Below, one piece after another: positions 34,876-46,762 of a DNA stretch of 64,000 nt. The notes under the pieces were generated by a model. The model was given only the letters and a program-made list of their open reading frames with translations, ran no database searches and was not told the origin of the DNA. Origin of the DNA: Clitopilus passeckerianus (taxonomy: Eukaryota > Basidiomycota > Agaricomycetes > Agaricales > Entolomataceae); the NCBI GenBank assembly GCA_944990035.1, contig CALYLX010000008.1, forward strand, positions 496,001-560,000, written 5' to 3'. Within the stretch, counting starts at the first letter, position 1; each line of letters begins with the position of its first letter. Both the position numbers and the translations under genes were made by a program.

Positions 34876-36572
34876 TCAATGCACCACTGGCGCTGCCCCT
34901 TTCCTTTCGAGACGAGCAGCCTCATCCGAACGTGCTTTCACGAAGACGGGAACCAATTCTTCAACCAGCCTCCATGAATTGTCCAATTCCTCCCCATGTT
35001 CGTGTTCCCATGCTATCTCCTTGATACATGGGAAGATATCGGCAACGAAAGCAGCGACTGGACCAGGCTTAACAATGGGAGACTGCATGACGTTGAGCTT
35101 GTCAGGCTGTGGCCAAACCGAGGTCTGTCGCCAGGCTTCGAGACCAAGGAGGGATCAGGGTTGATTTCGATTGCGAGCTTCGTCAGTTGAGGGCACTTGT
35201 CTGAGAATAGGGCTAATCCTGATAAGGTGACTTTTGGAGGAAGATTGAGTGGGTGTTGTCCACTCAAGGTTAACTCCCGGATTTGGGGCCAACACTGAAC
35301 AAATTGCGCGACAACCGCATCATCGACAAGTAGCACTCCAAATGTAATGATTGAAATTTCTGTGAGTGATTTAAAATCGAAGAGCCGTTTCAGATCGTCG
35401 AAAGAAAGAATATACTGATGTTCTCGTGTGAGATATTCGAGCACATCCAGGTCGTCCTCGGTGGGTTTATCGTCAAGAGACAAATTCTCTAGCGACAAGG
35501 GTTGGCAACTTCCATAAAGGTATTCTAGCGCCTTTATCCACTGATCCAAAGACGATTGCTGAGGACTTGCAGCCCACAAGGACGCCGAACGAATGGCCCT
35601 CCGCCCTGGAGTCAACAGATGGAGGAAATCGAGAAGTACAGAAAAATTGAAGACATAGAGGGTAATGCCTTCCAGCAAGGGAAGTATTGGGGTAGATGCA
35701 GCCGCCCGTTCAGTAGCTGGCAGGCTCTTGTCTAAAGCTGGCGTGCGTATTTCGATTCTCCTGAGGGAAGGTCGCTGAAAGACGTCGAGCACCATCGGAG
35801 CAGAAATGCACCCATCGAGAGCGATAGTCGACAAGCTCTCCCATTGACAGGAGGAAATAGCATCTTCGATGGCATTAGCAATTGGTTCGCCTATTTGCGA
35901 AGCAATACCCTGAATGTTGAGACTTTCCAGTACTGGGTAGCAATCTTCCAAGGCGCTAAGAAACCCTAACAGATGCAGAAGGTCTCGTTTGGGCCATTCT
36001 TCTGCCGCTATGGACATCCGGATTGTTCTGATGCGCGCATTGGTGAACAGGTTGACGTATCTAATGGTCGTCGGATCTGGGTCGACGAGGCAAACGTCGG
36101 TAATGTTTGGGATGAGGGTTGCATGCCCAGAAGCCAAGGAGAGAGCCTCATATTGGCAAAGGTCCGGGGTATTGGATGGTGCTTTGAGTTCTGACTCGTT
36201 GAATGCCTGTTTGTCGGGTCCAAAAGCTCGGACCCGTCTGGCCAGCTCCTTGAATCGTGAAAGATCTCTGGGACGAAGGGGTTTCAGAATCTACGAACAA
36301 TGAAGTCAGATGAATATATCAATATCAAGCGTCACGTTGCTCACATCATCTCTGCTGTTCCTTATACCATTCCAAATCTCGTCCGGAACGGTGGCCAACA
36401 ACGGCATTAGCGTCGGTATTCGACGCCAAATAACATTCGCTGCTGGCTCATACATTGAGCGGCAGGTCAAAGCCAGAGCCATGACACCTCTCCTGCAGTC
36501 ATCATCTTTGTCATGGAAGCCTTGTTCGCAAATGAGCTCTGTTATCTCTGCGATTTCGAGACACTTGTGCAT
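34876..36572 (-). pseudogene. F-box-like/LRR protein, right cluster copy 1 (C-terminal frameshift)
   Basis: Starts MHKCLEIAEITELICEQGF, the usual start of this mushroom family. One intron (GTGAGC to CGTAG) lies after NSRDD, and the second exon begins ILKPLRPRDLSRFKELARRVRAFG. It aligns with copy 2 up to PRFGHSL. There one base appears lost near 35100: the open frame runs on to a non-homologous tail (TSSTSCSLPLL...SHVSRR, stop 35013), while the homologous end (KLNVMQSPIVKPG ... VH, stop 34876) continues one frame over. It is either a recent pseudogene, a truncated protein or an assembly error in one base. Leucine-rich irregular repeats fill the body; function unknown. Confidence 0.65.
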
Positions 36573-37123
36573 GCTGGTACTGCAAGCCGTCGAGTTTTAT
36601 GGAAGACAAGTAAACGATCACGTGCACTTGAATTCAAACGCGTTCTGGCGCGTGCTAGGAGCATACCGCAACGCGTGACACTGATTTTCGCTTCTCAAGA
36701 GTCAAAGCAAAGACCTCCCATGCAGTTTGGCTCGCGATGTAAGGAGAAATTCCCATATATGCGAGTTTTCTCAACACATTAGAATTATTAAGTAAATCAA
36801 CAGCGGGCTTGCACATAGACCATCGTAGGAGATTAATTGAAATAATATGTAATTACTCTCAGGCTGTGAGGTATCGTACGTCAACGAGGGCAGAGCTTCT
36901 GTAGGGCTCTTTCAAAACGTGCCAGCTCCTCCTAACGCGTTTGAACGGAGATAGGAAGCCATCCTTGGTCTTGTCCCACCACAAATTAGGCTCATCGAGG
37001 TCATCCTCCCAGGCAAAGGTTCTTCTGCAGACAAATATACCTGCGGGAGATGGACGTGAGTAAAAAGAGAGCGAAGGACATCAGCTACATAGATCGTACG
37101 TTTCAGGCATGTAAGTCGTGACA
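36573..37123. other. Spacer between F-box-like copies 1 and 2
   Basis: Promoter of copy 1 and 3' flank of copy 2. Plus-strand frames here are antisense shadows or chance. No gene seen. Confidence 0.45.
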
Positions 37124-38804
37124 TCAATGAACCAGGGCGTCATTGCTTTCGAGACGAGTAGCCTCATCCGCACGTGCTTTGACGAAAATTGGAAGAAGGC
37201 GTTTGGCTTGCTTCCACAGATCGTCCGATTCCTCGTTTTGGTGCTCCCATTCTATCACATCTAGGCTGGGGAAAATGTCGGCAATCGAACCAGGTTCATT
37301 GATAGGGGATCGCATGACATCAAGTTTCTTCAGCAGACGACCGAACCGAGGTTTACCGCCAGGCTTTGAGACTAGATTCGCATCCGATCTAACTTCGATT
37401 GCAAGTTTGTTCAGATCAGGACATTTGTCTGCGAATAGAGCCAGCCCCGAGAGGGTGACTTTGGGGGGGAGGTTGAGTGGATGTTGTCCTTGCAAGTGCA
37501 AGTGCTGGATTTTGGGCCAACATTGAATGATCTGGGCGACCACAGAATCATCAAGCACTAAGACCCCAAATGTGAGAATTGTTATATTCGTAAGTGATTT
37601 GAAGCTGAAGAGCCATTTGAGTTGGTCGAAGGAAAGCGTATAGTGATGGTCCCTTGCTAAATCGTTGAGTACATCTGTGTCACTGGGTATGAGTCTATCG
37701 TCCAGAGACAAGATCTCTAGCTTTAGTGGCTGACAGCTGGCGTGAAGATATTCCAATATCTTTACCCACTGTTCCAAAGTCGATTTTTTAGGATCGTCGG
37801 CCCACAGGTTCGCCGATGTTATACACCTTTTACCTGGGACCAACAAGCGCAGGAAGTCGAGAAGTACAGGAAGGTCATGGACGAAGAGAAAGATCTCTTC
37901 AAGCAATGGAAGTATAGGGCCTGAGACTTGCCCCAGTTCAACCGAAGGCAGTCTGCGTTCTAGTTGTGGTGTTTGTATTTCGATTATCTTCAGGGAAGGC
38001 CGTTGAAAAATGTTGAGCAGCATCGGAGCAGAGACCCCCCCATGGAGAGTGAGTTTCGACAAAGTTTGCCATCGACAGGCATGGAGGGCGTCTTCGATGG
38101 TAACAGCAATCGGTTTGTCTATTCGGTAGCTATTTGTACGAACCTCGACGCTTTCAAGCGAAGGGTAGCGATCTCTCCAGCTGTTGAGAAATCCGGAAAC
38201 ATTGAGAAGATACGGTTTCGGGCGGTCGACCGATATGAGCAATCGTATGGTTTTGATGTGGGCGTTTGTGAACAGGTTGACATAACAGAAGGTCGTCAAG
38301 TTTAAATTGGCTAGAGTGACCTCTTGAACGTTCGGAAGGAGGGTAGCATGTCCGATGGCAAAGTTGAGGGCTTCGTATTGATAGGGTTCTGGGCTATCAG
38401 CAAAATGGACACATCCTCCTGGGTCCATCTCGTCGAATTTCTCCTGATCAATCCCAAAAGCCCGGACCCGTTTGGCTAGCTCCCTCAGCCTCGAGAGATC
38501 GCTAGGACGAAGGGGTCTCAGAGTCTACAACCATGCCAGTCAGCCCAGTAGACTGGCAACATAAAGTTCATCTCACATCGACACTGCTATCCTTGACCCC
38601 ATTCCAGACATCTTTGGGAATCGTGGCCAACAGGGGCAGGAGTGTCGGTATTCGACGCCAAATCACATTCGTAGCCGGCTCATACATTGAACGGCAGGTT
38701 AAAGCCAGAGCCATGATGCCTTTCCTGCACTCGACATCCTTGTCATGGAAGCCTTGCTCACAGATGAGCCCGGTTATTTCGGCAATGTCAAGACACCTGT
38801 GCAT
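37124..38804 (-). CDS. F-box-like/LRR protein, right cluster copy 2
   Basis: Starts MHRCLDIAEITGLICEQGF. The degenerate F-box-like part includes LALTCRSMYEPATNVIWRRIP. One intron follows SSVDV (GTGAGA), and exon 2 begins TLRPLRPSDLSRLRELAKRVRAFG. About 430 residues of irregular leucine-rich sequence end in KARADEATRLESNDALVH. The frame is intact and serves as the reference for the neighbouring broken copies. Family members are abundant in Agaricomycetes and are assumed to be Skp1-dependent adaptors. No specific target can be inferred. Confidence 0.8.
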
Positions 38805-39013
38805 GCTACTGGCAGGGTGAAACCAAGGATGTTGGGTCGAATTTCGCTGGGTTTGCAAAGAGGGGTCTAATCACGTGCGTCTGTAGTATTATTCCCTGCG
38901 GGTCGATATGCCTCTCGTATCATAGAGCTCACGGAGCCGGAAATGAAGTGCTAGTTGTTTGTGAAGCGCACGAAAATCGATAATATTATCAAGATGATCA
39001 GGTAAATACAACA

Positions 39014-40688
39014 CTAGCTAACCATCTTTACCGCACGAGCTCTCTCCTGAGACGGTACCATGGCAAATACCTCGATGAGCTCTTCAACCTGACACCAATC
39101 TTCCCCGAACCGTGAGCCCTCCTCAGGTCCATCCCAATAAATCAACTTGATAGCTGGAAAAATATCGGTCAGATAAGCAGCAACGAATGCCGGGTCCGTG
39201 ATTGGAGAGCGCGAAATAGTGAGACTTTGCATGTTATTGCCATATTGAAGGCGGCCCCCATCAATTAGTTTGGGTTTTCCTCGCGCGTCGACTTCTAGGG
39301 AGAGTTCCTCCAGGTCAGCGCAATGGTGAGCAAACACAGAGAGCGCCTTCAGCGTCACCCGAGGGAGTGAGTCCCTTTTTCTTACCTCCTCCAACGATAA
39401 TCGTTGGAGGCGTGGCCACGCTATGGCCATTTTCTCCACACCTTCATCTGTAACATCCAGAATTCCGAGGGTAACAATGGTGACCGAGCGCAAAGACGAG
39501 AAGTGGAGTAATGGGTGGAGATGCTTCAGAGAAATCGTGTAAGAACCTTCAGGATCTTGACGAAGCTGCCTTGTACCACTGACTTGGGCATCGCTGACTA
39601 TAACCGACTCCAGGCAGGTAATTCTGCAGTGCTCCTGTAAGGCACAGAATAGCTCCTCCCATCTTGTTGAAGACGATTGCGAAGAGTTGTAGGCCAAGAA
39701 TTCCACAGAACGAAGTGAGCTCGCTGCTGGTATGAACCTTCGGAGGAACTGCGTTGCCATCGACAGATGAGCAGCCCCCAGCCCGACATATTCTAGACCC
39801 GAATACGTCGCGATTGCTTCTCCATGCATGGGCGCTAGGACATCCTCCAAAGGCAAAATACCAAGGATGAGTCTCTTTAGGGAGGGCAATCTTGACAGGT
39901 GCTCCAAAACGTTGCTGGGAACGTGCTTCCCGACTGTGAGAACAGAGAGATTCGTCCATTCAGATAACATGATGACATCTGAGAGGAGACTTCCAGTCGG
40001 CAACTCAAGGTGACTTGGACTGTAGATATTTGCAGTGAAGGATGTGAGGGAGGGAAAGCGGTGGGCCACGCTATTCAGGAAGCCGAAAAGATAGAGCTGA
40101 TCTTCTCTGGAGAGCTCGCGAATATCATGAAATATTGCGAGGGAGTCGATGTGGGGATTTGTGAAGAGATGTTAGAAGGCGAGTATTTGTAGGCTTGTAT
40201 AGCCCAGAGTCACCTTTCGAACATTGGGTAGTAGAGATGTGCCTCCAGTGACGAAGTTGAGAAGCTGGTAGGCGTTGATCGGGAGATCTTCAGCGTCGTC
40301 AAGCAGCTGAACCTCATTCGAAGGCGGACCGAAGGCGCGCACACGGTGTGCCAGTTCTTTCATCCTCAACAGGTGGTGAGGACGAAGTGGTCTAAGAGCC
40401 TTCCAGAGTTGTGTCAGTTGATGTTAAAGAAGTTCATCACCAGCTACCTAAACTTACTATGTGGTTCTCATCAATCGCGGTTGCGTCTGCCCAAATGTCC
40501 TGGGGGATGCAACCAACTAATGGCTGCAATGAGGGTATCCGCCTCCATATGATGTTTGCGGCGGGTTCGTATAACAGCCTGCAAGTCTGAGCCAGCGAGA
40601 AAACGGCACTATTACTTTCGCTGCCGCCGTAAAATGCTGATGTGCAGATCCAAGATACGATTTCAGGTATCTGTAGGCATCGGTGCAT
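39014..40688 (-). pseudogene. F-box-like/LRR protein, right cluster copy 3 (premature stop)
   Basis: Starts MHRCLQIPEIVSWICTSAF. An intron (GTAAGT to GGAAG) follows ENHI, and exon 2 begins ALRPLRPHHLLRMKELAHRVRAFG. Within the exon a TAA at 40172-40174 (minus strand) interrupts LQILAF-stop-HLFTNPHI, where copy 2 reads FCYVNLFTNAHI. Upstream and downstream parts are in the same frame, and the remaining 380 or so residues run open to 39014 (ends RARAVKMVS). This is a single nonsense lesion, so the gene is probably a young pseudogene; alternatively, a shorter protein starts at an internal Met. Confidence 0.75.
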
Positions 40689-41206
40689 CGCCAATGGCTG
40701 ATGGTAGTGGAATGGGAAGAGGGTGCGTGACATTGGTGTGACAACTCGCGCTTTTCGGGGGCGAAAATGGCCTCAAGACTTTGGAGGGATCTCAACTGCA
40801 CCAGCGTTCCTGATACCAAAATAAATCGTTAAAAAATGCGATATATTAACGACGTGACATGCTGTAGGCAAGGTAGACCTAACGGTCTAACCCCCCAGCC
40901 TTCTTGGGAGGCGTTCTTGAATCTTGATAGTTTGCAGACGGTGCAGTCCAAATGCTGCAATCTCCTTGTCCTCCGTCATGGCCAGCATTAACGTTCGGGA
41001 TTAGATACCCAGCAGTTCTTGCTAGCCAAATGAATTCATGCGTTACTTATAAACCACACATTGCCTTGTTCACTCCGCGATGATCCAAACCCGTCATCCG
41101 ATTCAAGAATCCATTGCAGAACAGCTCCAACCAACTTGAAATATTAATACATTATGTAGTACTCTATCTTTTAATACGGGAACGTTGATGTGTGATACGA
41201 TACTAA
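40689..41206. other. Spacer between F-box-like copies 3 and 4
   Basis: AT-rich in its right half; promoter of copy 3 and 3' flank of copy 4. No gene seen. Confidence 0.45.
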
Positions 41207-42811
41207 CTACTGAAATTCCCGTTCGACATAATGCCATAATTTCATCAACTTGATCTCTTTCTGTGGGTCCTCGAACTTGGATTGGCTCTGCCCTTTAACA
41301 ATCTTCCGAAGGTTCGGGAATATGATACGCAAAAACCGGGCTACCATTGAAGAATCCGAAAGCGGCGAATCGGTGACGTTCAAGTAGTCCAGCTTCCTCC
41401 CTGCGGTCGGGGGATCTCCTGGAGGGAAGCGGGGAACCGTTCGTGCGTCAAAGAGCAGGTAAAGCGATTCGATATCGGGACAATACTCGGCGATAAATAC
41501 CAGGCTTGACAGCGTGACTTTTGGTGAGGCATCTTGCAGGTTTGGGGTATTGCCTACTAATGCCAGAGACTGGATACGGGGCCACGAAAGTACAAGGCTT
41601 CTAAGGCTCGAGTCGTCAAGGTCTAGGATACCCTGAGTCTGTATCTTGATACGCGTGAGGTAGTTGAACGAGCGAAGTGGGTAAAGATGTTCCGCCGTGA
41701 GGGTGAAGCTGGTGCCATCTGGAAGGCGGCCTGCTTCGGTGACCGACAGCTGCTCGAGAGAGAGGTGCTCGCAGCGCTCTTCGATCGCATGGCACACTGA
41801 GCCCCATCTGGCGAACTCCGAGGGATCTTGGCATAGGAAGGACACCGATTTTGCACGGGTTTCGTTTGGGAGGGTTTGAAGGTATTCAACAACAGTCGTG
41901 AGGTTGTCGCATGAAAGGTCAACGATCTTCAAGGCCGGGTATAGGGCGTCGTAAGGCTGAATGGCGGGTATTGGTCGACGCTTCATGTCCGGAAAGGTGG
42001 AGAAATTTATCTTGACGCTTTCTAACGCAGGAAGTCTAGGCAAGCGATAAATGGCGGTGTTGGTGACGGGGTTTAGCTGGATATGCGTGAGGTCGCGCCA
42101 TTCAAAGGAGTAAAGGGCATTCGTCAAAGAACTGGGGGTTTCGAGGTAGTTATTGTACCTTCCTAGTTCGACGACTAGCTTCTTCAACGCAGGGTATCTG
42201 AGTCCAAGTTCAGAAAGGAGTTCTATGAGCAAGACAAAGCCCTTCGTTGAACCCTTTCCGTAGGTCGGCACGCAATGAAAGACCTTGAGTTTTGTCGTCG
42301 TGACCAAGTGAAGGGCGGTAAGGGCGTATTGATTGAGCGAAGAAATGTATAATTTCTCAACATTTGGCAGAAGGGGTCGCCCACTGTGTTCCCCAAGCAA
42401 TAGGAGCGCGTAGTACTGATCTGGTTCGATATCGACCAGCCGTCCGTATTGATAGCCATAAACGCGAACGCGTCTCGTGTGTTCTTCGAAGCTGGACCAA
42501 TTCGACAACTGTAATGCCTGTAATATTTCTGAATCCTGCGACACAAATTGATCAATGAAAAGGCCGAGGAACAAAGACCTTGAACTCACCGAATACCTCT
42601 TCCTGTCCACCTTCTCCCAGGTCTCTTTCGGCAGTAAACTAAGTAGCGGTTTGAGGTTGGGTATCTCGTTCCAAATAACGTTCACTGCCGGTTCATAGCA
42701 GATACGACACGTCTGCGCAAACGAGATGATACTCCGCCGGCCAGCCCAGCCTTCGAACCCATGAAAGCAGATCAAAGAAGCAATTTCAGCGATGAGAAGG
42801 CATTGGTGCAT
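41207..42811 (-). CDS. F-box-like/LRR protein, right cluster copy 4
   Basis: I chose the Met at 42811 (MHQCLLIAEIASLICFHGF) because it matches the starts of the other three copies; the open frame itself extends 59 codons further upstream. A 54-bp GTGAGT-CGCAG intron (about 42588-42535) is in frame, so an uninterrupted reading also looks open. Body: IISFAQTCRICYEPAVNVIWNEIP, then EEHTRRVRVYGYQ and irregular leucine-rich repeats, ending LWHYVEREFQ. Frame intact. The most diverged of the four paralogues. Target unknown. Confidence 0.75.
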   Translation of the reverse strand: MHQCLLIAEIASLICFHGFEGWAGRRSIISFAQTCRICYEPAVNVIWNEIPNLKPLLSLLPKETWEKVDRKRYSVSSRSLFLGLFIDQFVSQDSEILQALQLSNWSSFEEHTRRVRVYGYQYGRLVDIEPDQYYALLLLGEHSGRPLLPNVEKLYISSLNQYALTALHLVTTTKLKVFHCVPTYGKGSTKGFVLLIELLSELGLRYPALKKLVVELGRYNNYLETPSSLTNALYSFEWRDLTHIQLNPVTNTAIYRLPRLPALESVKINFSTFPDMKRRPIPAIQPYDALYPALKIVDLSCDNLTTVVEYLQTLPNETRAKSVSFLCQDPSEFARWGSVCHAIEERCEHLSLEQLSVTEAGRLPDGTSFTLTAEHLYPLRSFNYLTRIKIQTQGILDLDDSSLRSLVLSWPRIQSLALVGNTPNLQDASPKVTLSSLVFIAEYCPDIESLYLLFDARTVPRFPPGDPPTAGRKLDYLNVTDSPLSDSSMVARFLRIIFPNLRKIVKGQSQSKFEDPQKEIKLMKLWHYVEREFQ

Positions 42812-43446
42812 GTCTGATGGCGGACGTTTTATGCCAACGTCAACAGCTTTTTGACGTCGAAGAAGGTAGAAGTCAACCACAAACGGCGTCGTGACTCGTT
42901 GGCTTTTAACAGCTTTGTTTGCATGAGGCTGATCGAATCTAAGTTGGGAGAAAAAAGGGTCGTCTGTTTGCGCAATTGAGAGAGCCAAATAGCCGTCGAG
43001 ATTTGCATGAATTCTAGCCCTTCGGCCCTAGGGTTGCTGTGTCATGCCGACGGCGGCGGAAACCAGAAAATCCCCCCAAAAAACAGACGGAAGTGGTTTC
43101 TAATTTTGCTTGTATTGACATTAAGGATGTAGCAAGTGACTGGTCTAATAGCAGGACACATGTGAGCGTAAAATACAGTAGTTAATATGCATGCAGTGAG
43201 AGGTGGTGGTAGACGTAAATAAGTAGTTTACCGCTGTATAACCAAATTATCGTGATGAAAGATACAGTAGTTGTAGCATGACAGAGGTTTTTGGCCTGGC
43301 GCATCAGCACCAGCTGCGAGATGGGTAGGAGACATAAGTCTTCCATAAAGATATGGGGAGGGTATAGTGGAAGAAAGCTGAACACCGAGGACGAAGAACC
43401 AAGAGGAAGGGCGAGGATGAATAGGCTCATGTGGTCAACACGGTTC
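42812..43446. other. Spacer between F-box-like copy 4 and the carrier gene
   Basis: Left part may be 5' UTR of copy 4. The right part is the 3' flank of the mitochondrial carrier gene. No further gene seen. Confidence 0.4.
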
Positions 43447-44608
43447 TCAGTGCCCCCAGCGCAGGATAGCCTCGTATATCGAGTACATGACCGCAGCATT
43501 GGGAATGACTCGCATCAGATGTGCGCTCAATCCACCATATAATGATCGTGCACCCTCTTCTGCTATCACCAGCTTGAGTGTCTGCATGAGACCAGTGTAT
43601 TTCCGGACCCCATTGACATCTGGCTGTCGCAGTCGTGTCCGCAGCACCTTAAAGGGAGGAGATGTTAGTTCTGAGAGCGAAGAGCAGAGCAAATGCACTG
43701 ACCTCATGAGGATACGTTATCAGACTAGCGACGCATTTGGCAGTTCCTGCACTGCCCAGCATGCCTAACCACTCGGCGGCACCACCTTTCCCTTCCGTAT
43801 CCGCCGTCAACTTTTTCAGTCGCTCATAGAGCACCCACTGAATAGTTCCTTCCGTGACCCCAAGATAGCTGGCACTCAGACCTTTGTAGAAGCCACGGAT
43901 GCCCTCTTCCCTCACTATCTTCGTTATCATGTGCCAGCTGTTGCCGACGACCCGACTTGCACCATTTTTTGAGCTTTCAAGCAATTGTAACCGTGTCTTG
44001 ACGACCCAAATCGGATTGGTAGCCGTTCCAGTTGCGATACCTGCAATTGCTGCAGCGGCCAAGTGGACGTAAGAGTTCTCCTGTCCGTTGTTGAAGTTGT
44101 TGGCGATGATTTGCTTGCCATTGCCATATACGAAGAAGTTGATGGAACGGGCAGGAACGACGCCAACAAGTGTTGGCCCAAGACCTTTGAACAGTGCCCG
44201 AGGTGACTCGTCGCGATATATATCCCTGTGCAAGTTACAGTAAGTAAATGTAGACCTATGCCCAATGTAAAGACCTACCGCATGATATGACCAGTCTCGA
44301 CGAAATGCCAAAGAAGGCCAGTCGACCGTGGTGCACCCATCACCATGCTTCCACACCCAGAGCTATGCCCAAGTACACCCATAGACGTGCTCTTTTCCCG
44401 GAACAGACTTGACTGCAGACGCGTTTTGACGACATCAAATGGACTCGTCACGATGGCCCCAGCCATACCACCAAGCCTAAGAATAGTATGGGATAAGTTT
44501 TTAGGCTCCAAAGTTGCAATATTCAGAGTTTTCGTACCCTCCTGCGACGAAATGCTGCCATGACTTGGCTGGCAAGAAAGTTGTTTTGGCGTTGGCGGAA
44601 TCAGACAT
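43447..44608 (-). CDS. Mitochondrial pyrimidine-nucleotide carrier (Rim2-like)
   Basis: Four exons (44608-44538, 44476-44279, 44225-43703, 43647-43447) give 330 residues. Three mitochondrial carrier repeats carry the signatures PFDVVKTRLQ, NPIWVVKTRLQ and PHEVLRTRLRQ. The Trp in the second signature and the third PHEV(L/V)RTRLR are typical of Rim2/SLC25A33/36, inner-membrane antiporters of pyrimidine nucleotides needed for mitochondrial DNA and RNA synthesis. Start MSDSANAKTTFL. It is divergent from RPC8, with 377 bp between the two start codons. Confidence 0.9.
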
Positions 44609-44985
44609 TAATTAAGCGAGAATTAGGGGGATTTGATGATAGAAATAGTAGAGGCGTTGAAGCCGAAGAGTCTAGAAGGCACTGAAAAGAGTGTACAAGA
44701 CGCGGGAGACGGCACAGAGGGGTCTGCACACGACGAGGACGGTGGCGAGGGAAGAGGCTCGATGACGAGGAGTGCTCGGCTGCTGCTGGGGAAAATTCCC
44801 AAAATTTGGGTCACGTGGATTCGTACCTTTGATAAGATCGGCTAGATTAGATAAAGCGGAACCAATCATTGCCGCTCAGTAATTTTTGGCGCGTCGGTCG
44901 TTTAGCAGCTACGCTCATGTTGGTTACGGCGTTGCCTTCATAGAACTCGAGATTTGCTGCTTTTGTATCTGAAAGGAGCAGTGAG

Positions 44986-45913
44986 ATGTTTGTTCTCTCA
45001 ATATTGAAGGTGAATTACCGGTCTATTGCTGCTTCAAGGGATTTGAACGAAGATTTATCAAGGATACAGTGGCTATTCACCCATCCAACTTCGGGATACC
45101 CGCAGATCAAGCGGTCATAGCTGAGCTTAACAAAAAGTATGCAAATCGCGTATTACACGACGTAGGACTCTGTATCTGTGTTTTTGACCTGAGTGAAGTG
45201 GGCGAGGGCAAGGTGCGCTACGGCGACGGGTTCTTGTGGTATAAGAGTGAGTCATCAACGTTGCATGGACAAGTGCGGGATTCTGAAGGGATGCCAGCGG
45301 TTTTTAGGATGGTGGTTTTCAGACCTTTTACGTCGGAAGTTATTGTGGCAAAGGTTAAATCTTCAGATGAGCATGCTGTCCGCCGTAAGCCCCTCAAACC
45401 ACCTGGTTGCTTAAGCTGATACACATGGACGCAGTCAGTGTAGGCTTTTTCGACGACATATACATTCCCTCTGCGTACCTACCTCAGCCCTCCGCATTGT
45501 AAGTCTCATGACAGATCATTACCAGAATACGACCTGACATCCAACAGCGACCCCAACGAACGGGCCTACTTTTGGCTCCCCGATTCAGAATTGACCTCGG
45601 CGCATGACATGCTCAACACACCCGTCGCGGACCGGATGTACATCGACCAGGGAGAAGTTGTGCGAGTACGAGTTGAAGCAGACGATTTCTACGATGACGA
45701 ACCTGGCCCACCAAAAGCGGCTGAGGGAGTTCAAATTCAACGGGAAGTCAAAAGAGCTCCTTATAATCTCATTGTATGCGTCTTTTTTACGCGGTGATCC
45801 ATCTCTCGCTGACGTTCTTCAAGTGTTCAATTGCGGAACAAGGCCTCGGCCCTATATCTTGGTGGAGCGGTACGAAGGATGCAGAAGGCGAAGACGCGAT
45901 GGAGGAAAGTTGA
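44986..45913 (+). CDS. RPC25: RNA polymerase III subunit RPC8 (Rpc25, Rpb7-like)
   Basis: Six exons (44986-45009, 45063-45246, 45298-45384, 45435-45498, 45548-45773, 45824-45913) give 224 residues; every junction restores a known motif. Start MFVLSILK-DTVAIHPSNFG, then NKKYANRVLHDVGLCICVFDL, FRMVVFRPFTSEV, LSVGFFDDIYIPSAYLPQP, RVRVEADDFYDDEPGPP and the end CSIAEQGLGPISWWSG. This is the Rpb7-type stalk subunit of Pol III: an N-terminal RNP-like domain followed by an S1/OB domain, partner of Rpc17 in initiation. A housekeeping single-copy gene and a good anchor for synteny. Confidence 0.95.
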
Positions 45914-46762
45914 TGAGTCCTACATGGTAGAACCATTTCGCAGACTTCTCTTCATTACCTTCCTTGGACCTCTTCAGTAACAAGCTCCCTATAACGACCG
46001 ATATACTCTCAAAATAGACAACGATTGTCCTTCGGACTGTCTTCTAGGAGGAGAAGCTGAGTTCGTGGGCGATGTATGAACGCAAGATGAAGTCGACTCA
46101 GCGGCTGTTCAACTTCTCGGGAAGGGCATGCCGTATGTCCTCCGGCTTGGCCTTCCAACTTGTAACAGTGAAGCACTAGTGCCCTACTAACCTTGCGCCG
46201 ACAGTTCTAAATTTGGTTTGATTCTGAAGGCGGATATTACCTCCCGCAATGCAATACACCCCGTTTCACGACCGCATTGTACGCTTTGCAGAAGGTTTAG
46301 CATCCCAAACGGTGGCAGAGCAAGTGTACGGCCACAGTGCCGCGTCGCATATCGCGGTCATCATTAGCAATTGGGTGCATTCTCAACTTCGGCCAAGCAC
46401 TCGAGTAAGGGATGCCTTCCTTGCCCAGCTCTATTCGAATTTTGCATGTCCACCAAGAAAGCAAAGAAGGCTCAACCGTATGCAAATCTGGGAAGAACGA
46501 CGAAATAATTCACACGGAGAGGTGGGATCTCATCCAGGGTTCTCTTCCTGCTCCACAGCGCGCTGTTGATGATACACGGCTACGGCTTGTTCTTCCCGCT
46601 CTGAGCTCGTTCTTGAAACCAACCCTTGCATTTTTAGACTAAGTTTGGGGTATTTAAGCAGGTCAACATGGCTTGAGGTTCTTCAGTTCTTCGAGCTACA
46701 TCTGCCTCCTTCGCCAACTAAATCCTCCTCGTTAAAGCCTCATACTCTTCCACGCTTTCACC
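45914..46762. other. Upstream region of cerato-platanin 1 (part of duplicated unit)
   Basis: From about 46220 the sequence is a diverged copy of 47795-48331. Shared blocks include 'gaaggcgga-attacct-ccg', 'cccgtttcac' and 'ggttctct-cctgctccacag'. No coding sequence of its own recognised. Confidence 0.55.
46651..46658 (+). promoter_or_regulatory. TATA-like box, cerato-platanin 1
   Basis: TATTTAAG inside a block 'tatttaagcaggtcaacatg' that is conserved upstream of the second copy, 112 bp before the ATG. Confidence 0.45.

Noticed and set aside
40120..40210. Unrecognised intron that would remove the stop codon in F-box-like copy 3
   Set aside because: A CTAAC branch-like site exists, but there is no suitable GT-AG pair, and paralogues have no intron here.
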